A DNA stretch of 64,000 nt from Streptomyces virginiae (lineage in GTDB: Bacteria > Actinomycetota > Actinomycetes > Streptomycetales > Streptomycetaceae). Below, in pieces: positions 27,403 to 35,578 of the stretch. Numbering within the stretch: position 1 is the stretch's first letter; each line of letters starts with the position of its first letter. The translations under genes and the position numbers were made by a program. The notes beneath the pieces are model-generated. The model did no database searches and was not told the origin of the DNA. It was given only the letters and a program-made list of their open reading frames with translations. The DNA lies in the NCBI RefSeq assembly GCF_000720455.1, contig NZ_JOAK01000016.1, forward strand, positions 186,001 to 250,000, read 5' to 3'.

Positions 27403-29514
27403 CGTCTGGATCGATACGCCGTCCGCTATATGCAGGTTTACCCCCGGCGCTTGCCTGCCGAGAATCCGGGCAAATCGTCGGGCGTCACCCGGGTCGGTCG
27501 TGCAGGTGTCGCTGCCGAGGCCGCCGTTCGCGGTGTCGTTGCCGGAGACGGCGTCGACCGTGTTGAGGCGGTCGTTGCCGTAGTAGCCGAGCAGGGTGTC
27601 GTTCCCGGTGCCGCCGTTGAGCGTGTCGTCGCCGTAGCCGCCGTCGATGTTGTCGTTGCCCGCACCGCCGTGCACGGTGTCGTTGCCGTAGCCGGGGCGG
27701 ATCGTGTCGTTGCCGCCGAGTCCGCAGATCACGTCGGTGAAGTAGCCGCCGGTCAGGGTGTCGGCGCCGCTGGTGCCGATGATCGTGCAGCCGCGGGCGT
27801 TGTTGACGGTGGTGTTCGCCGTGGCCCCGTCGTTGCCGGGCACCGGGTCGGTCTCCGCCGCGTCCGCGGTGGCCGTGTCGGAGAGGGTGCCGGTGCTGCG
27901 GGGCTCGGCCACCAGGGTCACCGTGGCGGAGGCGCCGGCGGCGAGGGTGCCCAGGGCGCAGCTCGCGCTGGTGGCGGTGCGCGTGCAGGTGCCCTGGCCG
28001 GGCGTGGCCGACAGGAGGGTGCCTCCGGCCCCGGAGAGGGTGTCGGACAGCGTGACGGCCGTCGCGGGGGTGGTGGTGCTGTTGTTGCGCACCGTCACGG
28101 TGTAGGTCGCCTGGTCGCCGATGCTGACCGTGGCGGCACCGGACACGGTGACGGCCAGGTCGGCGGTGGGCGGTGGCGTGGTGGTGCCGCCGCCCTCGTA
28201 CCGGGCCAGCGCGAAGTCCTCGCCCGCCCCGCCGCCGCCCGCGGCGAGGATCCTGCCGTCGGGCAGCAGCGCCACGGAGTGGGCCAGGTCGGCGCCTCCC
28301 AGGTTCGTGGCGACCGCGCCGTCGCCACCGCCGAAGCCCGTGTCCAGGCTGCCGTTGGTCAGGTAGCGGGCCAGGGCGAAGTCGCCGTTGCCGCCGCCGG
28401 CGGCGACGAGCTTGCCGTCGGACTGCTGGACGACGTCGTACGCCGAGCTGCCGCCCTGCGGGCCGCCGAGGTTGGTCGTCACCCTGCCGTCGCCGTCGAA
28501 GGTCGTGTCGGGGGTGCCGTTGGCGTTGTAGCGGGCCAGCGAGAACACCCCCGGGCTGGAGCCGCCGACGGCCACGATCCGGCCGTCCGACTGCACCACC
28601 ACGTCCTGGGCGGTGTCCATGGCCCCGAAATCGGTCGTCACCCTGCCGTCGCCGCTGAAGCTCGTGTCCGGACTGCCGTCGGAGTTGTACCGGGCCAGCG
28701 CGAAGTCCCGTACGAGGCCCTCGGTGGTGTCGCCGGCGGCGATGATCCTGCCGTCGGGCTGGAGCGCCAGTCCGTACGCCGTGCTGCCCTCCTGGAGGCC
28801 CCCGAAGTCGGTGAACAGCTTGCCGTCGCCGTCGAAGGTGGTGTCCAGGCTGCCGTCCACGGCGTTGTACCGGGCCAGCGCGAACACGCCGCCGACACCG
28901 CCCGCGGCGACGATCTTGCCGTCGGCCTGCACGGCCACGTCGGAGCCCTGGTCGGCGCCCCCGCCGCCGAAGTCGGTGACCGCCTTGCCGTCGCCGTCGA
29001 AGGTCGTGTCCAGGCTGCCGTCCGGGTTGTAGCGGACCACCGTGAACCAGGCGATGCCGCCTTCGAGGTTCTCGCTGACTCCCACGACGACGATCTTGCC
29101 GTCGGCCTGCAGGGCCACGCCGTTGGCGGTGTCGGAGCCGCCGGCGATGTCGGTGGACACCTTTCCGCCGGTGCCGAAGGTGGTGTCCAGGCTGCCGTCG
29201 GCGTTGTAGCGGACCGCCGCGAAATTGCCGACGAAGTCCGACACGTCACCGCCGACGGCGACGGTCTTTCCGTCGGGCTGCACCACCGTGTCGGCGGCGG
29301 CTTCGGCGGAGCCGAGGTCGGTGGTCACCAGCCCGTCGCCGCCGCCGAACGTGGGATCCAGGTCCCCCGGGGCGGCCAGCGCGGTACCGGGCAGGGCCAC
29401 GGCGAGCGCCAGGCCCAGCACCACGGCCGCCCCGATCCGGTCGGCGCGGCGCCGGCGGCCGCCTCCCGCGTCGCGTCCGCGGGTCCTGCGCACACCCCAG
29501 GTGAATGTCGACAT
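27394..29514 (-). CDS. Secreted delta-60-repeat / DUF11 / RTX-type repeat protein (C-terminus altered by a repeat)
   Basis: The 706-aa product has a long Sec signal peptide (basic start, hydrophobic core, cleavage after GTALA). About eight delta-60 repeats follow (pattern DGSLDTTFGTGGK...ALQADGKIVVVG), forming a beta-propeller-like region to ~430. A DUF11 domain (~440-540, ending in a Thr/Ala-rich strand pattern) and RTX-type nonapeptide repeats (GGNDTIRPGYGNDTVHGGAG) that could bind calcium complete it. The last ~30 residues (FARILGRQAPGVNLH onwards) come from dispersed repeats Y and X and are foreign to the repeat pattern, so the natural end was probably lost. Start ATG has AGAGGGG upstream. 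Extracellular, function unknown. Confidence 0.9.
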   Translation of the reverse strand: MSTFTWGVRRTRGRDAGGGRRRRADRIGAAVVLGLALAVALPGTALAAPGDLDPTFGGGDGLVTTDLGSAEAAADTVVQPDGKTVAVGGDVSDFVGNFAAVRYNADGSLDTTFGTGGKVSTDIAGGSDTANGVALQADGKIVVVGVSENLEGGIAWFTVVRYNPDGSLDTTFDGDGKAVTDFGGGGADQGSDVAVQADGKIVAAGGVGGVFALARYNAVDGSLDTTFDGDGKLFTDFGGLQEGSTAYGLALQPDGRIIAAGDTTEGLVRDFALARYNSDGSPDTSFSGDGRVTTDFGAMDTAQDVVVQSDGRIVAVGGSSPGVFSLARYNANGTPDTTFDGDGRVTTNLGGPQGGSSAYDVVQQSDGKLVAAGGGNGDFALARYLTNGSLDTGFGGGDGAVATNLGGADLAHSVALLPDGRILAAGGGGAGEDFALARYEGGGTTTPPPTADLAVTVSGAATVSIGDQATYTVTVRNNSTTTPATAVTLSDTLSGAGGTLLSATPGQGTCTRTATSASCALGTLAAGASATVTLVAEPRSTGTLSDTATADAAETDPVPGNDGATANTTVNNARGCTIIGTSGADTLTGGYFTDVICGLGGNDTIRPGYGNDTVHGGAGNDNIDGGYGDDTLNGGTGNDTLLGYYGNDRLNTVDAVSGNDTANGGLGSDTCTTDPGDARRFARILGRQAPGVNLHIADGVSIQTTL
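27444..27479 (+). repeat. 36-bp dispersed repeat Y, copy 1
   Basis: This 36-bp sequence (core CTTGCCTGCCGAGAATCCGG) recurs inverted at 32722-32757. It lies inside the 3' end of the delta-60-repeat gene and encodes part of its last residues. Repeat X is 42 bp away at both loci, but the relative orientation differs. Confidence 0.85.
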
Positions 29515-29716
29515 GCCGACCCCTCTGCCGCTGCTCGCGCTGCCTTCGGTCACCGCTCGTGACGGGCCACAGCTTCCGGCCGCCGCTGCGGCGGGACCCC
29601 GGCGGCTCGCCGGACTCGCCCGGCCGGAGACGGCGGTTCCACTCGACCGCCGTACAACGGAACCGGTGTCGAGGACCGGTGCCGACGCCCGGCCGGCCCG
29701 GCCGGCCCGGCCGCCC

Positions 29717-29752
29717 TGGACAACAAGGTAGTTAGGTGCCATATTAAATGCA
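29717..29752 (+). promoter_or_regulatory. Promoter and probable MarR operator, leaderless start
   Basis: TGGACA (29717-29722), a 19-bp spacer and TATTAA (29742-29747) form a good housekeeping promoter. Transcription would begin at about the ATG (29752), giving a leaderless mRNA, and no ribosome site is visible. The block TAGTTAGGTGCCATATTA (29729 on) closely matches the block before the next operon (30359 on) and is the likely operator. Confidence 0.7.
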
Positions 29753-30270
29753 TGACGAAGGACGGGGCGGGCGACGAGACGCCCACACTGGAGCAGGCCA
29801 GGCGCCAGGTCGAGCACTACGGCCTGGACGCCGACCCGCAGGCGGTGCTGGTCGCGGTGCGGCTGATCTCGGCGGGTGCGAGGGTCGGCCGGGCGGCCGA
29901 GGCGCACTTCGCCCGGTTCGGCCTGTCGACGGGCCGCTACCGCCTGCTCGCCGACCTCGAGGACCACGGCGGCGAGAAGTCCCCCTCACGCCTCGCCGCC
30001 GACCTCGAGGTCTCCAGGGCCACGGTCACCGGCCTGCTGGACGGCCTGGAACGTGAAGGTCTGATCGCCCGGCGCCCGTCCGCGGAGGACGGCCGCGGGA
30101 GCGTCGCCATCCTGACGGCGCGTGGTGCGCAGCGTCTGCGCGACATGGCGCCCGAGCATTTCGGGCGGCTGGAGTCGATGGTGGGCGGGCTCTCCGTCGA
30201 GGAGCGCGCCGTGTTCCTGGACCTGCTCGCCCGTGTGGTGCGCGGCAGCGCGGCCCTGGCCGCCGACTGA
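29752..30270 (+). CDS. MarR-family transcriptional regulator
   Basis: The 172-aa product has the MarR winged-helix core: helix LSTGRYRLLADLEDHG, HTH region KSPSRLAADLEVSRATVTGL, and the wing DGRGSVAILTARG. Flanking helices for dimerisation are present. Overlapping its promoter is a sequence repeated before the downstream membrane protein and NmrA-like reductase genes, so it probably represses itself and them in response to a small ligand (inference). The promoter position predicts a leaderless transcript. It is read toward the target operon and separated from it by a terminator. Confidence 0.92.
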   Translation: MTKDGAGDETPTLEQARRQVEHYGLDADPQAVLVAVRLISAGARVGRAAEAHFARFGLSTGRYRLLADLEDHGGEKSPSRLAADLEVSRATVTGLLDGLEREGLIARRPSAEDGRGSVAILTARGAQRLRDMAPEHFGRLESMVGGLSVEERAVFLDLLARVVRGSAALAAD

Positions 30271-30280
30271 CCCGGCGCCC

Positions 30281-30350
30281 GGCCCTTCCGGCCCCGCCCC
30301 TTCCGGCCCCGCCCCTTCCGGCCCCGCCCCTGTGGGCAGGGCCTTTTTCT
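30281..30350 (+). terminator. Terminator after the MarR gene, preceded by a 15-bp tandem repeat
   Basis: GCCCCTG (30326-30332) pairs with CAGGGC (30337-30342) with one bulge, followed by TTTTT (30344-30348), an intrinsic-type terminator. Before it lie three tandem copies of a CCTTCCGGCCCCGCC unit. Confidence 0.65.
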
Positions 30351-30357
30351 TCACCAA

Positions 30358-30380
30358 GTAGTTAGCTTCCTAATTATCTT
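30358..30380 (+). promoter_or_regulatory. Second MarR operator-like site and promoter
   Basis: TAGTTAGCTTCCTAATTATC shares TAGTTAG-x-T-x-CC-xx-ATTA with the site over the MarR promoter. It is AT-rich in a GC-rich neighbourhood, with a TTATCT -10-like hexamer and TTCACC upstream, and lies ~40 bp before the membrane-protein gene. Confidence 0.65.
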
Positions 30381-30418
30381 GCCGGGACTCACCTCCCCCG
30401 ACCGGGAAAGGGGCCGTC

Positions 30419-30895
30419 GTGCCCGCAATGAAGGACAGCACCAGAGCCGGCACCGGCCGGGGCCGACCGGCGCCCCGGCCCTTCGTGCTGTGGCGCGAGG
30501 TGCTCACCGCCTACGCCGCCCCGGCGCTGACGGCCGGCGCCGCCGGTGTCGCCACCGGGCAGCGGGACCTGGCCGTGGCCGCCCTCACCTCCATCGCCGG
30601 CACCTCCGCCGTCGTGGCCCTCGTCGTAGGCGCCTGGCTGCGGCACGGCGGACGGCCCCGACGGTGGACCATCGTCCTGCCGAAGGCCGCCGTGACCGCC
30701 GTACTGGTCCTCGCCGCGACCGGCGCCGCGGCGCTGCTGGGTTGGTTCGCCGCCCAGTGGCTGCCGGCCCACACCCTCCTTCCGGCCGTCGTCCGGCCGG
30801 AGCGCCTGCGCATCGACCTGCCCCTCTCCGCGGCACTCGCCACGACCGTCGTCACCCTGCGCTGGCGAAGCACGGTCGCTACGCAGCGGCCGTAG
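30419..30895 (+). CDS. Small multi-pass membrane protein
   Basis: The 158-aa product has a basic N-terminus and about four hydrophobic segments (~25-45, 48-72, 82-112 and 132-146). No family is recognised; Gly/Ala-rich helices and its place under a MarR-type promoter would suit a small transporter or accessory protein, but nothing proves it. The GTG start (30419) is preceded by AAAGGGG five bases upstream; an ATG three codons later is the alternative. An NmrA-like reductase gene follows after 96 bp and is probably in the same regulon. Confidence 0.75.
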   Translation: MPAMKDSTRAGTGRGRPAPRPFVLWREVLTAYAAPALTAGAAGVATGQRDLAVAALTSIAGTSAVVALVVGAWLRHGGRPRRWTIVLPKAAVTAVLVLAATGAAALLGWFAAQWLPAHTLLPAVVRPERLRIDLPLSAALATTVVTLRWRSTVATQRP

Positions 30896-30991
30896 CGGAG
30901 GTCCTGTCGATCAGGCCGACAAGCCCCCCTCGACGTAGCCGACCCCCGGGCGGCGATGCCGCCGCGCAACCACCAGGAATCGAGGACACCG

Positions 30992-31855
30992 ATGATCGTC
31001 GTCATGGGAGCCACCGGAGCGACGGGCAACGCCCTGCTCCACAGCCTCCTCGCGCTCGGCGCACCCGTGCGCGCACTGACCCGTACCCCGCACGAGCCGA
31101 TACCCGGCATCGGCGCCGCACACCGCGCCCGCCCGGAGGTCCGGTACGCCGACGCGGCCGACCCCGACTCGCTGCTCGCCGCCTTCGAGGGCGCGAGCCG
31201 GCTCTTCCTCACCATGGCCAACGGCCCCGCACAGGTCGAACTCGAAACCCGGGCCGTCGACATGGCCGCCCACGCCGGTGTCGAGCACGTCGTCAAGATC
31301 TCCGCACCCGCCGCCGAACCGGCCTCGCCGGTCGCCGTCTCCCGCGGGCACCACGCCGTGGAGGAGCGCCTGCGCGCACGCGGGCTGAGCCACACCGTCC
31401 TGCGCCCCTACGCGTTCATGCAGAACCTCCTGCGGCTGGCCCCGGGCATCGCCCAGGGCGTCATGCTCGGCGCGATGGGTCGGGCGCCCTGCAACTACAT
31501 CGACTGCCGGGACATCGCCGATGTCGCCGCCGCCGTGCTCACCCGGCCCGACATAGAGGGCGGTGCCTTCGCCCTCACCGGGCCGGAGGCCGTCTCGCAT
31601 GGCGAACTCGCCCGTCGAATGAGCGTATTGACGGGCCATCCGGTCCGTTACGTGAACCTCGCCCCGGACGAGCTGCGTGACCACCTCGTCCGCCACGCCC
31701 GCATGCCCGCCTGGCTCGCCGACCATGTGACGGAGATCCAGCAACTCGCCGTCGCCCGACCCGAATACCCCAACGACACCGTCTCGCGCATCCTCGGCAG
31801 ACCGCCCCGTACCCTCGACGCCTTCCTCCACGAACACCGCGACAACTTCCGCTGA
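30992..31855 (+). CDS. NmrA-like NAD(P)-binding oxidoreductase
   Basis: The 287-aa product has an N-terminal Rossmann motif IVVMGATGATGNALLHSL, with the G-x-x-G-x-x-G pattern of atypical SDR/NmrA proteins. It continues with the expected RPYAFMQNLL and NYIDCRDIADVAAAVL segments, where the second contains the conserved D-x-x-D-V-A-A of this family. Members act as NAD(P)H-dependent quinone or azo reductases or as redox sensors. Start ATG has GAGGA five bases upstream; the in-frame ATG at 30956 lacks this. With the MarR gene upstream, it fits a small electrophile or quinone response (inference). Confidence 0.9.
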   Translation: MIVVMGATGATGNALLHSLLALGAPVRALTRTPHEPIPGIGAAHRARPEVRYADAADPDSLLAAFEGASRLFLTMANGPAQVELETRAVDMAAHAGVEHVVKISAPAAEPASPVAVSRGHHAVEERLRARGLSHTVLRPYAFMQNLLRLAPGIAQGVMLGAMGRAPCNYIDCRDIADVAAAVLTRPDIEGGAFALTGPEAVSHGELARRMSVLTGHPVRYVNLAPDELRDHLVRHARMPAWLADHVTEIQQLAVARPEYPNDTVSRILGRPPRTLDAFLHEHRDNFR

Positions 31856-31894
31856 CGGGGGGAGCCGCACCGCGGCCTCCCGTACGGTCGGTCC

Positions 31895-32096
31895 GTGATG
31901 ATCAAAACGGGCGACCCCCGCACTCTCGGTGTCCCTTCCTCCGAGGCGCGGCTGCGCTTCGACGCGGAAATGCACGAGCTGGGCGGCGGGCCGCGGCGCC
32001 GCTTGCTCATGGTCGACGACGAGCCCGCCTTCGAGCTCAGCTTCTATTGCGGAACGTGCCCGCTCCTGTTTCGCCGACTGGAAACCGCGCGAGACC
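31895..32096 (+). pseudogene. 5' remnant of an interrupted gene
   Basis: About 67 codons starting ATGATCAAAACGGGCGACCC read as a well-formed protein start (MIKTGDPRTL...SEARLRFDAEMHELGG...FELSFYCGTCPLLFRRL), including a Cys-x-x-Cys, then lose coding character where the opposite-strand gene 32105-32626 begins. The reading frame stays open further only as the shadow of that gene. I read it as the front of a gene cut by an insertion; the rest is not in the window. The family is not identified. Confidence 0.6.
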
Positions 32097-32104
32097 CCCG
32101 ACCG

Positions 32105-32626
32105 TCACGCGGTGGGATCCACGTTCCACGTCGCGGGCAGATCGCTGCCGCAGAAGACGCAGATGAAGTCGTCCTCACGCACGATGTTGTGCTCCTGGCA
32201 GTCGGGGCACCGCCGGAATACAACCTCGTGGGTGAAGCCGGAAGGCCGCCGGAGCTCTACAGCGTCCAGAGCCTTGGCGACCTCCGCCCAGGAGTTGACG
32301 TCCGGGCAGTACCCGGTGGACTGGTTGCTGACCTCGCTCACGGTCCACCGGTCTGCCTCGCGCATGAAGCTGATCTCGCCGGCACTCAGAACCATGTCTC
32401 CGCCGGCACAGGCCACGTGCTCACTTCGCCGCGGGGCCAGCCGAAGCACACTGTCCATATCGATCACGAAGGTGAACGGTTCGGTCAGTTCCGCCGCCGA
32501 TTGCTCCACGATCCAGCCACCGAAGTCAGTCGCCGAGCCGATCCGACGGCCGCCCTCACCGGGCCGCACCGCAGCCTTCAGCTCAACCGGTCCGACATAT
32601 CGGTAACTCCGCCCCCGCGCGTTCAC
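32105..32626 (-). CDS. Hypothetical protein with C-terminal zinc ribbon (inserted gene)
   Basis: The 173-aa product ends with two Cys pairs (CPDCQEHN and CVFCGSDLP) that form a probable zinc ribbon; the rest is an uncharacterised alpha/beta domain. I chose the GTG at 32626; an ATG at 32656 would add ten residues including a Cys pair. GC content is visibly lower than in the neighbours, the gene lies antisense immediately after the remnant at 31895-32096, and dispersed repeat X sits just upstream. Together these suggest recent acquisition. Function unknown. Confidence 0.75.
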   Translation of the reverse strand: MNARGRSYRYVGPVELKAAVRPGEGGRRIGSATDFGGWIVEQSAAELTEPFTFVIDMDSVLRLAPRRSEHVACAGGDMVLSAGEISFMREADRWTVSEVSNQSTGYCPDVNSWAEVAKALDAVELRRPSGFTHEVVFRRCPDCQEHNIVREDDFICVFCGSDLPATWNVDPTA

Positions 32627-32658
32627 GTCAGCCAACCTAGAGCACTTCCGACACACGG

Positions 32659-32680
32659 CCTAAAGGTTGTTTCACAAGGT
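32659..32680 (+). repeat. 22-bp dispersed repeat X, copy 2
   Basis: Identical to 27381-27402. Lies upstream of the inserted zinc-ribbon gene and about 42 bp from repeat Y copy 2. Confidence 0.85.
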
Positions 32681-32717
32681 GACCGAGCCCTGAGCGGCAG
32701 GCTCGGACCGACTCGAC

Positions 32718-33296
32718 TCAGGACGATTTGCCCGGATTCTCGGCAGGCAAGCGCCGGTCGAGGGCGAGTTCCCGGTCCACCGCGTAACTGGTGCGCATGG
32801 AGGCGTCGGTGACCTTCTGCCAGGAGCCGTACTTCACGTAGAGCTGGTCGGCGGTGGGGCCGAGGGGGTTGCCGTACTTGGCCGTGTTGCGCTCCTCCAG
32901 TACGCGGACCTCCTCGGGCGTCATGCCCGCGCGGGTGATCTCCTTCGCCTGGTTGCGCATGTCGACGAGCTCCCGGGCGATCTCCTCGTCGGAGGCGCCG
33001 GCTTCGCGCATGTCGGCCTCGGTGCGGTGCATCGCCTCCAGCAGGTCGTGGTAGCGGATCCGGGTCCGCTGCGCCTCCACCTTCTCGTCCATCGGCAGGA
33101 CGCGGATACGGCACACGACCGGATCGGTGCTGGGGCAGGGATCGTCCGCCGGGACCGGCGGGGCCAGGGGCGCGGTGATGACCGAACCGCAGGCGTCCGC
33201 GCCGGTGGCGGCGGCAGTGCCGCCCGTGGCGAGGAGGGCGACGGCGGCCACGAAGGGGAGGAGGGCGCGGCGGGGCAGGGTCGAGGAGAATCGCAT
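32718..33296 (-). CDS. Secreted helical protein of unknown function
   Basis: The 192-aa product has a Sec signal peptide (RFSSTLPRRALLPFVAAVAL, cleavage near GTAAA). The mature part has two Cys (C36 region and PCPSTDPVVCRI) that could form a disulphide, then charged helices. The last residues (RRLPAENPGKSS) are encoded by repeat Y, so the original C-terminus may have been replaced. Start ATG at 33296 has GAGGA seven bases upstream. No family is recognised. Confidence 0.8.
   Translation of the reverse strand: MRFSSTLPRRALLPFVAAVALLATGGTAAATGADACGSVITAPLAPPVPADDPCPSTDPVVCRIRVLPMDEKVEAQRTRIRYHDLLEAMHRTEADMREAGASDEEIARELVDMRNQAKEITRAGMTPEEVRVLEERNTAKYGNPLGPTADQLYVKYGSWQKVTDASMRTSYAVDRELALDRRLPAENPGKSS
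32722..32757 (-). repeat. 36-bp dispersed repeat Y, copy 2 (inverted)
   Basis: Reverse complement of 27444-27479. It forms the last codons of the secreted helical protein, as copy 1 does for the delta-60-repeat protein. Confidence 0.85.
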
Positions 33297-33642
33297 GCGC
33301 GCATCCTCGACCCGGCCCGCCCCGGCTCGGCGCCGACTCCGCCGGGGAGCTTCCGGCTCACTCGAACGTGGGCAGGCGGAGCGTTTCACCATCCCGCCGA
33401 ACGGGCCCGCCGAACAGGTCCGCCCCGTCACCGTCCGGTCTACGCGCGTCGGATCGGCCGGCGGCTCGTCGGAAGCCACAACCGGACGGTCCTGACCCTG
33501 GATCTTCGGCCACACCTGCTCCGCGAGCGGAATCAATCACTCCACCTCAGGAGATGATTCCGGCCACCGGGCCGCAGAGCACCCCCGGCAGGGTGCGTCG
33601 CCGTGCGCGGGAACATCCAAGCGACATCAGGGGAATACGCTC

Positions 33643-34929
33643 GTGCGACGAAAGATCTTCGGGCCGGCCGCCACCGCGCTCGTACTCGGCCTCCTGCCAC
33701 AACTGTCCGGATGCGGGGCTTCGGGCGGCGGCGCGGATGACGGCGGAACGCTCCGCCTGGTGGCCGCCGAGTACGGCGACACTCCGGCCACCAGTTCCAA
33801 GGCCTACTGGGAGAAGGTGACCGGCGCCTTCACCGACGCCAACCCCGGCATCAGGGTCGAGGTCCGGCTGCTGCCGTGGGCGGACATCGACCGTGAGGTC
33901 TCCCGCATGGTCAAGGCGGGCGAGGCGCCCGACGTGGCGCTCATGGGCTCCTACTCGGACTTCGCCGCGCAGGGGAAGCTGTACTCCGCGGAGGAGCTCC
34001 TGTCGGTCGGCGCCGAGGCGAACTTCCTCCAGCCGCTCGCCGACGCGGGGACCTTCGACAACCGCCTCTACGGCCTGCCCTTCGTGGCGAGCAGCCGTCT
34101 GCTGTTCTACAACAAGGCGCTCTTCACCAAGGCCGGCGTCGCCGCGCCGCCCAAGACCTGGTCCCAGCTCAAGGCCGCCGCCAAAGCACTCAAGGACAAG
34201 GGCGTGAAGTACCCGTACGCCCTGCCCCTGGGCCCGGAGGAGGCGCATGCCGAGGCGCTGATCTGGGAGCTCAGCAACGGCGGCGGCTACGCGGACGGGC
34301 GGGGCAGCTACAGCCTGGACTCCGAGGAGAACGTGCGGACCTGGCAGTGGGTCAGGGACAACCTGGTCGCGCCGGGCCTGGTCGGACCCACTGCGCCGTC
34401 CGAGACGAACCGCGCCGACGCGTTCGCCGCGTTCCTGCGGGGCGAGGTCGGCATGCTCAACGGCTACCCGTCACTCGCCCACGAGGCGGCCGCGAAGGGG
34501 ATCGACGTCGGGACCGTCGCCATGCCCGTCTCGGACTCGCTGGGCAGTGAGGAGAGCCCGCCGACCGTGGGCGTGGCCGACTGGATGGTGGCCTTCAAGC
34601 AGAACGACAAGCGGGCCGAGATAGGAAAGTTCCTGGAGTTCGTCTACCAGGACAAGAACCTGGCGGACTTCGTGGACCGCTACCACCTGCTGCCGGCCAC
34701 CGCCTCCGCCGCGCGGACCCCGGCTGGCGGCGGCCTCAGCCAGACCGACGAGGACTTCCTCAGCGCGCTGCGGACGGCCCGCCTCTATCCGGTGAACGAC
34801 CCGTCGTGGGTGGCGGTCAGCGACGCGATCAAGCGCAACATCGGCCGCGCCGTCGCCCCGGGCGGCGACCCGAAGGCGGTCCTGGAGGACATAGCGCACA
34901 AGGCGGAGCTGGCCGCCGACAAGCGTTGA
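33643..34929 (+). CDS. ABC-transporter solute-binding lipoprotein (sugar type)
   Basis: The 428-aa product has a lipoprotein signal peptide with lipobox LSGC, so it is anchored outside the membrane. Features of the SBP_bac_1/MalE-type family are present: VTGAFTDANPGIRVEVRLLP, APDVALMGSYSDFAAQGKL, GLPFVASSRLLFYNKALF and a hydrophobic AFAAFLRGEVGMLNGYP. It should bind a sugar or oligosaccharide. GTG start has AGGGG nine bases upstream. No permease or ATPase gene is adjacent: the next gene is convergent and broken, so this is an orphan binding protein or a relic of a transporter operon. Confidence 0.9.
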   Translation: MRRKIFGPAATALVLGLLPQLSGCGASGGGADDGGTLRLVAAEYGDTPATSSKAYWEKVTGAFTDANPGIRVEVRLLPWADIDREVSRMVKAGEAPDVALMGSYSDFAAQGKLYSAEELLSVGAEANFLQPLADAGTFDNRLYGLPFVASSRLLFYNKALFTKAGVAAPPKTWSQLKAAAKALKDKGVKYPYALPLGPEEAHAEALIWELSNGGGYADGRGSYSLDSEENVRTWQWVRDNLVAPGLVGPTAPSETNRADAFAAFLRGEVGMLNGYPSLAHEAAAKGIDVGTVAMPVSDSLGSEESPPTVGVADWMVAFKQNDKRAEIGKFLEFVYQDKNLADFVDRYHLLPATASAARTPAGGGLSQTDEDFLSALRTARLYPVNDPSWVAVSDAIKRNIGRAVAPGGDPKAVLEDIAHKAELAADKR

Positions 34930-35015
34930 ACGCTCCGGGGCGCGGCCGGGGGCGCGCCGCGCGGGAACCTCGCGGTTCTGGCGGCCGCGCCCGGGCCGTC
35001 CACGCCCCGGACGCG

Positions 35016-35365
35016 TCACGGTCCCCAGGGTCGAAGAGCGCTCCAGGTGCCGCCGGTCGCGGCGAACACCAGCTCGGAGCCCTCGAAGGCCTCTCGTGCG
35101 TTCCCCGGGCGCAGGCTGCCGAAGCGTTCGGGGCACAGGTCCACCTGCAACAGCCCGTCGAAGCGGGTGAACTGCGGGGGGTCGTAGAGCACCCAGGCGA
35201 AGCCGCGACCCGTCCCCGCGTCTTCGGACCGAATTCCTGATCGAGTACGACCCGGCGGACGCAGGCGTCTGCGAACTCGTAGCGGGCCAGCAGCGCCGCG
35301 ACCCCGTCCTCGGTCAACGGGTGCGGTCCGAGCCTCCGCGCCGGCACCGGGGGTCTGAGATCCAT
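35016..35365 (-). pseudogene. Frameshifted hypothetical gene
   Basis: From the ATG at 35365 (ribosome site AGGAG) the frame reads RLGPHPLTEDGVAALLARYE...VVLDQEFG, then loses sense near 35230, while a second frame continues well from there (GRGFAWVLYDPPQFTRFDGL...CPERFGSLRPGNAREAFEG) to a stop at 35016. Joined, they give a ~116-aa protein, so a single indel around 35220-35240 breaks it, or there is a sequencing error. Family unknown. Confidence 0.65.
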
Positions 35366-35448
35366 CCTGCTCCTCTGTCGGTTCCCGCCCATTGTGAAGA
35401 CGGCAGCTCCGCTGCTCCGTCGTGCCGACCGAAGCCGTCGCGCGCGCC

Positions 35449-35484
35449 GGGCCGGGTCCAGGACCGCAGTCCTGGACCCGGCCC
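35449..35484. terminator. Perfect 16-bp stem hairpin
   Basis: GGGCCGGGTCCAGGAC, loop CGCA, and its exact complement. It lies between the frameshifted gene and the 3' end of the TPR gene and could stop transcripts leaving that gene. No T tract follows. Confidence 0.6.
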
Positions 35485-35502
35485 GGCCCCACCGGGTCCA
35501 GT

Positions 35503-35578
35503 CGTGTCCGCGAGGTCCCGCCTGCCCGGAGGGGCGCCCGTCCTCCGGGCGGCCGGAGCTACTTTGCGGACACTCCCC
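35503..35578. mobile_element. MITE-like inverted-repeat element, copy 2
   Basis: Homologous, in reverse orientation, to the element at 27299-27380, with the same end sequences (GTGTCCGC... and ACTTTGCGGACACTCCC). It overlaps the 3' end of the TPR gene and gives it its last codons and stop. Confidence 0.8.

Noticed and set aside
23875..29562. Very long open frame (~1.9 kb codons) on the plus strand across several minus-strand genes
   Set aside because: It is the antisense frame of GC-rich genes (low-complexity Arg/Gly/Val content, no ribosome site, real domains on the other strand).
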